A stretch of DNA of 7,823 nt, taken from Chloroflexota bacterium (GTDB taxonomy: Bacteria > Chloroflexota > Anaerolineae > UBA4142). Location of the stretch: the NCBI GenBank assembly GCA_016200825.1, contig JACQEA010000289.1:1-7823 (forward strand), in the 5' to 3' direction. Below, piece by piece: positions 5,743-7,823 of this stretch (positions within the stretch are counted from its first letter, which is position 1; the number at the start of each line of letters is the position of its first letter). Position numbers and translations under genes: made by a program. The notes below the pieces were generated by a model. It ran no database searches, was not told the origin of the DNA, and worked only from the letters and a program-made list of their open reading frames with translations.

Positions 5743-6179
5743 TTTTCCATCTCCTGAACCAAATCAACAGGATTTACCACTTTTACCATCAAATCTTCGA
5801 CTCGCTTTGAATTTCGTAGTAATTCGTCATCACAAGTACAGAAATAATCGGCGTTTCCTGTTTCTGCTAATGCAATATGAAGTGCATCAAGCGGTTTAAT
5901 GCCAAATGTTATCAAATTCGCCGCTCGCAATTTTTCCTTTTCGGTAACACTGACAATGCCTTTTGCTTTTGCCAAGACAGCGAGTGTGTGCTCTTTTCGG
6001 ATCGGCAACGAACTTTGTTCACCTTCGTAAAGCAACGCTTCTGATGAAAGTAATTCAGCCTGTCCGCTGTCGCAAAAGGTGATGATTCCAAGAACGGCTT
6101 CCGATTCTAGAACAATCCGTATTTGATTTGGAGTGTCGAGCGGTCTTTGAATGGCGCATAAATCAAGGTAAATTTTCAT
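5739..6179 (-). CDS. PIN-domain protein, putative toxin ribonuclease (VapC-like)
   Basis: A 146-residue PIN-domain protein. Members of this fold are Mg/Mn-dependent ribonucleases, and many act as VapC toxins. Visible acidic positions are D6 in IYLDLCAIQRP, E47/E52 in LSSEALLYEGE, D98 in KPLDALHIALAE, and D117/D118 in FCTCDDELLRN; together these supply the usual acidic triad or tetrad. The ending VKVVNPVDLVQEM is typical of the group. It is followed by a small partner overlapping by four bases, so the order is toxin then antitoxin, the reverse of most vapBC operons. The ATG at 6179 has no Shine-Dalgarno. It lies 37 bases after the GTTAAGC end of a putative attC site, as expected for a gene at the front of a cassette. 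Base use is poor in GCGC words compared with the flanking genes, suggesting acquisition. Confidence 0.85.
   Translation of the reverse strand: MKIYLDLCAIQRPLDTPNQIRIVLESEAVLGIITFCDSGQAELLSSEALLYEGEQSSLPIRKEHTLAVLAKAKGIVSVTEKEKLRAANLITFGIKPLDALHIALAETGNADYFCTCDDELLRNSKRVEDLMVKVVNPVDLVQEMEK
5751..5755 (-). promoter_or_regulatory. Shine-Dalgarno AGGAG for the antitoxin gene
   Basis: AGGAG on the minus strand lies within the end of the PIN gene, eight bases before the antitoxin ATG at 5742. It allows the antitoxin to be translated more strongly than the toxin gene, which lacks such a site. Confidence 0.65.
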
Positions 6180-6216
6180 GTTGTTAGTTTAATACTTTTG
6201 GGATTGAACAGTACCC

Positions 6217-6278
6217 GCTTAACGTTACACGTTAGCCGTGCGCGGAGCGGAGCGCGGCGGCTGCATGAAGTGTTGGGC
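6217..6278 (-). repeat. Putative integron attC recombination site (62 bp)
   Basis: On the minus strand it starts with GCCCAAC (RYYYAAC, 6278-6272) and ends with GTTAAGC (GTTRRRY, 6223-6217). Inside, a 5-base spacer ACTTC is followed by an arm AGCCG (6262-6258) that pairs with CGGCT (6238-6234). A second stem GCGC (6255-6252 with 6243-6240) lies around the centre. Imperfect pairing with a bulged base and a length near 60 bases fit the attC pattern. It sits between two minus-strand genes, directly downstream of the HEPN-like gene. Its first ten bases with flank (GCCGCCCAAC) are the exact complement of the sequence at the other end of that gene, a hallmark of gene cassettes. No integrase is in the window. 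Confidence 0.6.
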
Positions 6279-7043
6279 GGCCTTTTGATTTCAACTTGCT
6301 TCCCAACTTTTGTGTCTTGCACGTCAAGTCAGATACTTTATTACAAAATCTCGTAACCCAGCGATCATACGACGTACATCGTTGCGATCAACTTCGTTTG
6401 CGTCCTTGAAATCGCCATGGTCAACCTTGTTCCGCAATTTACACCAAGCGTCTACCTGCCCAAACTGGGCTTTATCATAGACATTTGCTTTGTAAAGCTC
6501 AGTGTTTAGCTTATTGATCGCGCTATCGCCTACCCACGCGACCTTGTGTTTATGACATAGTTTTCGTAACGTATCTTCCAAAACTGCTCCTGCAATTGAG
6601 ACAGAGGGTAGTTGATAACCTTGTTCTAGAAGATATGTTGCCATGTCTGCTAGATCATCAAAGACTTCAGCCGTAACTATCTCCTGAATACTAACCAGCA
6701 TACCACTACGGAGATCGTCTTCAACTGCGCGGAGAATGCCAATGAACTTATCCGAATCAAAGGGCTCACCATTTCGGAAGACTTGTCTAAGTTCAGTCAA
6801 TTCTTGGAAATGTGGACTCTCATCTGAACAAAGTGATCGCGTTGTTTGTATAGCTGACGTAAGAAGATGCCAAAGTTCTTCTTTGGCAACTTGGAGCACG
6901 CCTTCTGTTGATCGAGGCGACTCGCTTCGCAAAATGCGTATTGATTCTATTAGTTCGGCAACCCGTTGGAGACCTTTGTCTTTAGCATTCATACATCTCT
7001 CATTCGTTCGGACTTTGAATTACATATACCGGAGCCGCCCAAC
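6223..7043 (-). mobile_element. Putative integron-type gene cassette carrying the HEPN-like gene
   Basis: On the minus strand the segment opens with GTTGGGCGGC (7043-7034), has one gene, and closes with an attC-like site beginning GCCGCCCAAC. In integrons, the core site at a cassette's start is complementary to the RYYYAAC end of its own attC because both came from one circular attC; a 10-base perfect match shows that here. The segment is lower in GC than the flanks. An alternative reading is a non-autonomous element with 10-bp inverted ends, but no target duplication is visible. Confidence 0.45.
6324..6992 (-). CDS. Uncharacterised protein with HEPN-like C-terminus (RNxxxH motif)
   Basis: A 222-residue, mainly helical, soluble protein that I cannot assign to a named family. 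The N-terminal part (1-110) is charged and helical, possibly with coiled-coil stretches (about 5-24 and 84-97). The C-terminal part (about 110-222) reads like a HEPN domain. It contains AGAVLEDTLRKLCHKHK (134-150), a central helix, then CKLRNKVDHGDF (184-195), in which R187-N188 and H192 form the R-x4-H pattern that HEPN ribonucleases use for metal-independent RNA cleavage. The family includes toxins, anti-phage effectors and Abi-type proteins, so a defensive or toxin-like role is possible but unproven. The ATG at 6992 is preceded by a weak GAGAG. The gene lies alone inside a putative integron cassette, in lower-GC DNA, with no partner antitoxin visible beside it. Confidence 0.72.
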   Translation of the reverse strand: MNAKDKGLQRVAELIESIRILRSESPRSTEGVLQVAKEELWHLLTSAIQTTRSLCSDESPHFQELTELRQVFRNGEPFDSDKFIGILRAVEDDLRSGMLVSIQEIVTAEVFDDLADMATYLLEQGYQLPSVSIAGAVLEDTLRKLCHKHKVAWVGDSAINKLNTELYKANVYDKAQFGQVDAWCKLRNKVDHGDFKDANEVDRNDVRRMIAGLRDFVIKYLT

Positions 7044-7078
7044 TCGCGATTAGACTGTCAGTCTAATTGCTTTTGGGC
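7037..7078. repeat. 42-bp palindrome with attC-like ends (GCCCAAC...TTTGGGC)
   Basis: GCCCAA (7037-7042) and TTGGGC (7073-7078) enclose a perfect inner palindrome ATTAGACTG-T-CAGTCTAAT (7049-7067), with five- to six-base spacers on each side. The nested arrangement resembles the R-spacer-L order of an attC site. It is short for one and has TTTGGGC where GTTRRRY is expected. It directly abuts the start of the HEPN cassette and could be a worn attC, a protein-binding site or a transcript hairpin. Confidence 0.5.
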
Positions 7079-7121
7079 TTGCAGTCTAAACACCGAAATT
7101 AATTTAGGCATTAGACTGCAA
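7049..7121. repeat. Cluster of four TTAGACTG motifs in alternating orientation
   Basis: Copies lie at 7050-7057 (+), 7059-7066 (-), 7082-7089 (-) and 7111-7118 (+). The last two extend to an 11-base perfect inverted repeat, TTGCAGTCTAA (7079-7089) and TTAGACTGCAA (7111-7121), around a 21-base AT-rich spacer. The cluster fills the region upstream of hutI, and its right arm overlaps a possible promoter spacer, so an operator is one option. Confidence 0.6.
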
Positions 7122-7133
7122 AATGAGTAAAAT
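7105..7133 (+). promoter_or_regulatory. Weak candidate promoter for hutI (TAGGCA-N17-TAAAAT)
   Basis: TAGGCA (7105-7110) matches the -35 consensus at four of six positions, and TAAAAT (7128-7133) matches the -10 at five of six, with a 17-base spacer. Transcription would begin near 7140, about 17 bases before the start codon. The spacer contains one arm of the TTAGACTGCAA inverted repeat. Confidence 0.3.
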
Positions 7134-7156
7134 CTAGTGCGATCAGTATAGCATAG

Positions 7157-7823
7157 ATGCCACTCAATTGCATCATCCACTCCGCCGCGCAACTTCTCAC
7201 TCTACGCGGCGACGCGCCCAAACGCGGCGCGGCGCAATCCGAGCTCGCGATTATCGCAGACGGCGCGCTCGCGATCAGCGGCGAAAAAATTTCCGCGATT
7301 GGCAACACGCGCGAAATTCTCGCGTTAGCGACACCCCAAACGCGATTGATTGACGCGCGCGGCAAGATCGTTTTGCCGGGGTTCGTTGACCCACATACGC
7401 ACGCACTCTTTGCCGGCGACCGCGCGAATGAATTTGAAATGCGCTTGCAAGGTGCGACGTATTTAGAAATTCAAAACGCGGGCGGCGGGATTATGCGCAC
7501 CGTGCGCGCGACGCGCGCGGCATCGCGCACGAAGTTGATCGAGCAAACGCGCGCGCGGCTCGATGCAATGCTCGCGCACGGCACGACGACCGCCGAAGTG
7601 AAAACGGGTTATGGGTTAGAAACAAAAACTGAATTGAAAATGCTTGAGGCGATTGCCGCGCTTGACGCAGAACACGCGATGAATTTGATTCCAACTTTTT
7701 TGGGCGCGCATGTGGTGCCGGAGGAATACAAAGGCAGAGAAGAAGAGTACGTGAAGTTGGTTGCAGAAGAGATGCTGCCTGCTGTTAGCAAATGGCGAAT
7801 GGCAGATGGCAAATCGCGAGAAT
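7157..7823 (+). CDS. hutI: Imidazolonepropionase HutI, N-terminal part (cut by window edge)
   Basis: An amidohydrolase-fold metalloenzyme that hydrolyses 4-imidazolone-5-propanoate to N-formimino-L-glutamate, the third step of histidine degradation, in the cytoplasm. Seen: 222 codons from the ATG at 7157 to the window end, about half of the usual ~410 residues. Strong family markers are LPGFVDPHTHALFAGDRANE (73-92) with metal-ligand candidates H80 and H82, MRLQGATYLEIQNAGGGI (95-112), HGTTTAEVKTGYGLE (141-155), and PTFLGAHVVPEEYKG (179-193) followed by EEMLP. After MLPAV (210) the sequence departs from the family. It becomes SKWRMADGKSREN, encoded by a degenerate heptamer array, where HutI proteins normally continue with an acidic/Cys-containing strand. 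This may be an in-frame loop insertion or the edge of a disruption; the window ends too soon to tell. No Shine-Dalgarno is visible. Other hut genes may follow beyond the window. Confidence 0.93.
   Translation, partial: MPLNCIIHSAAQLLTLRGDAPKRGAAQSELAIIADGALAISGEKISAIGNTREILALATPQTRLIDARGKIVLPGFVDPHTHALFAGDRANEFEMRLQGATYLEIQNAGGGIMRTVRATRAASRTKLIEQTRARLDAMLAHGTTTAEVKTGYGLETKTELKMLEAIAALDAEHAMNLIPTFLGAHVVPEEYKGREEEYVKLVAEEMLPAVSKWRMADGKSRE
7788..7815 (+). repeat. Degenerate heptamer array (GCRRATG) inside hutI
   Basis: Four consecutive 7-base units: GCAAATG, GCGAATG, GCAGATG and GCAAATC, with a further GCGAGAA after them. The period is the same as in the AGTRRWY array at 479-541, but the unit differs. 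It lies within the hutI reading frame and encodes tryptophan- and methionine-containing filler (KWRMAD) rather than HutI-like sequence. It may continue past the window. Confidence 0.7.

Noticed and set aside
6272..7043. Insertion sequence or MITE with 10-bp terminal inverted repeats around the HEPN gene
   Set aside because: There is no transposase and no visible target duplication, and the attC-like structure at one end explains the inverted decamers better. Kept only as an alternative.

Overview
The window looks like a chromosomal segment from an uncultivated, moderately high-GC bacterium. The host-like genes are saturated with GCGC/CGCG words. Intergenic DNA carries palindromic repeats and degenerate heptamer arrays. 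Two genes appear to start almost at their transcription start. This combination reminds me of Anaerolineae-like Chloroflexota, but that placement is an impression and no single marker in the window proves it.

Layout. (1) 1-1144, minus strand: a winged-helix regulator with SufR-like C-terminal cysteines, followed by the 5' half of moaA (molybdopterin biosynthesis). The gap between them is made almost wholly of a nine-unit heptamer repeat. (2) 1145-1258: a short divergent promoter region with two good sigma-70 type promoters, both predicting nearly leaderless mRNAs. It drives the regulator to the left and a DUF1786/COG4012 ASKHA-like protein (1259-2362) to the right. (3) 2363-2878: a small cytochrome b5-like heme protein between two unrelated palindromic repeats. 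(4) 2879-3598: a DUF554 membrane protein. (5) 3697-5351: an APH-fold small-molecule kinase coupled by a 4-base overlap to a class I methyltransferase, closed by a strong hairpin terminator. (6) 5530-7043, minus strand: a lower-GC accessory block with a toxin-first PIN/antitoxin pair and a HEPN-like protein. (7) 7044-7156: a cluster of TTAGACTG palindromes. (8) 7157-end, plus strand: the 5' half of hutI (imidazolonepropionase, histidine degradation), with a heptamer array inside its coding sequence.

The most interesting part is the accessory block. The HEPN-like gene is bounded by inverted copies of GTTGGGCGGC. The copy on its downstream side begins a 62-bp stem-rich sequence with GCCCAAC and GTTAAGC ends, which fits an integron attC site. 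I read the block as integron-like gene cassettes without an integrase in view, carrying two nuclease-type (HEPN and PIN) genes. A third copy of the decamer lies upstream of the kinase gene. A second theme is the SufR-like regulator / moaA / DUF1786 arrangement, which may be a metal- or Fe-S-responsive unit.

No gene-free stretch exceeds 300 bases. I see no rRNA, tRNA, CRISPR array or transposase.
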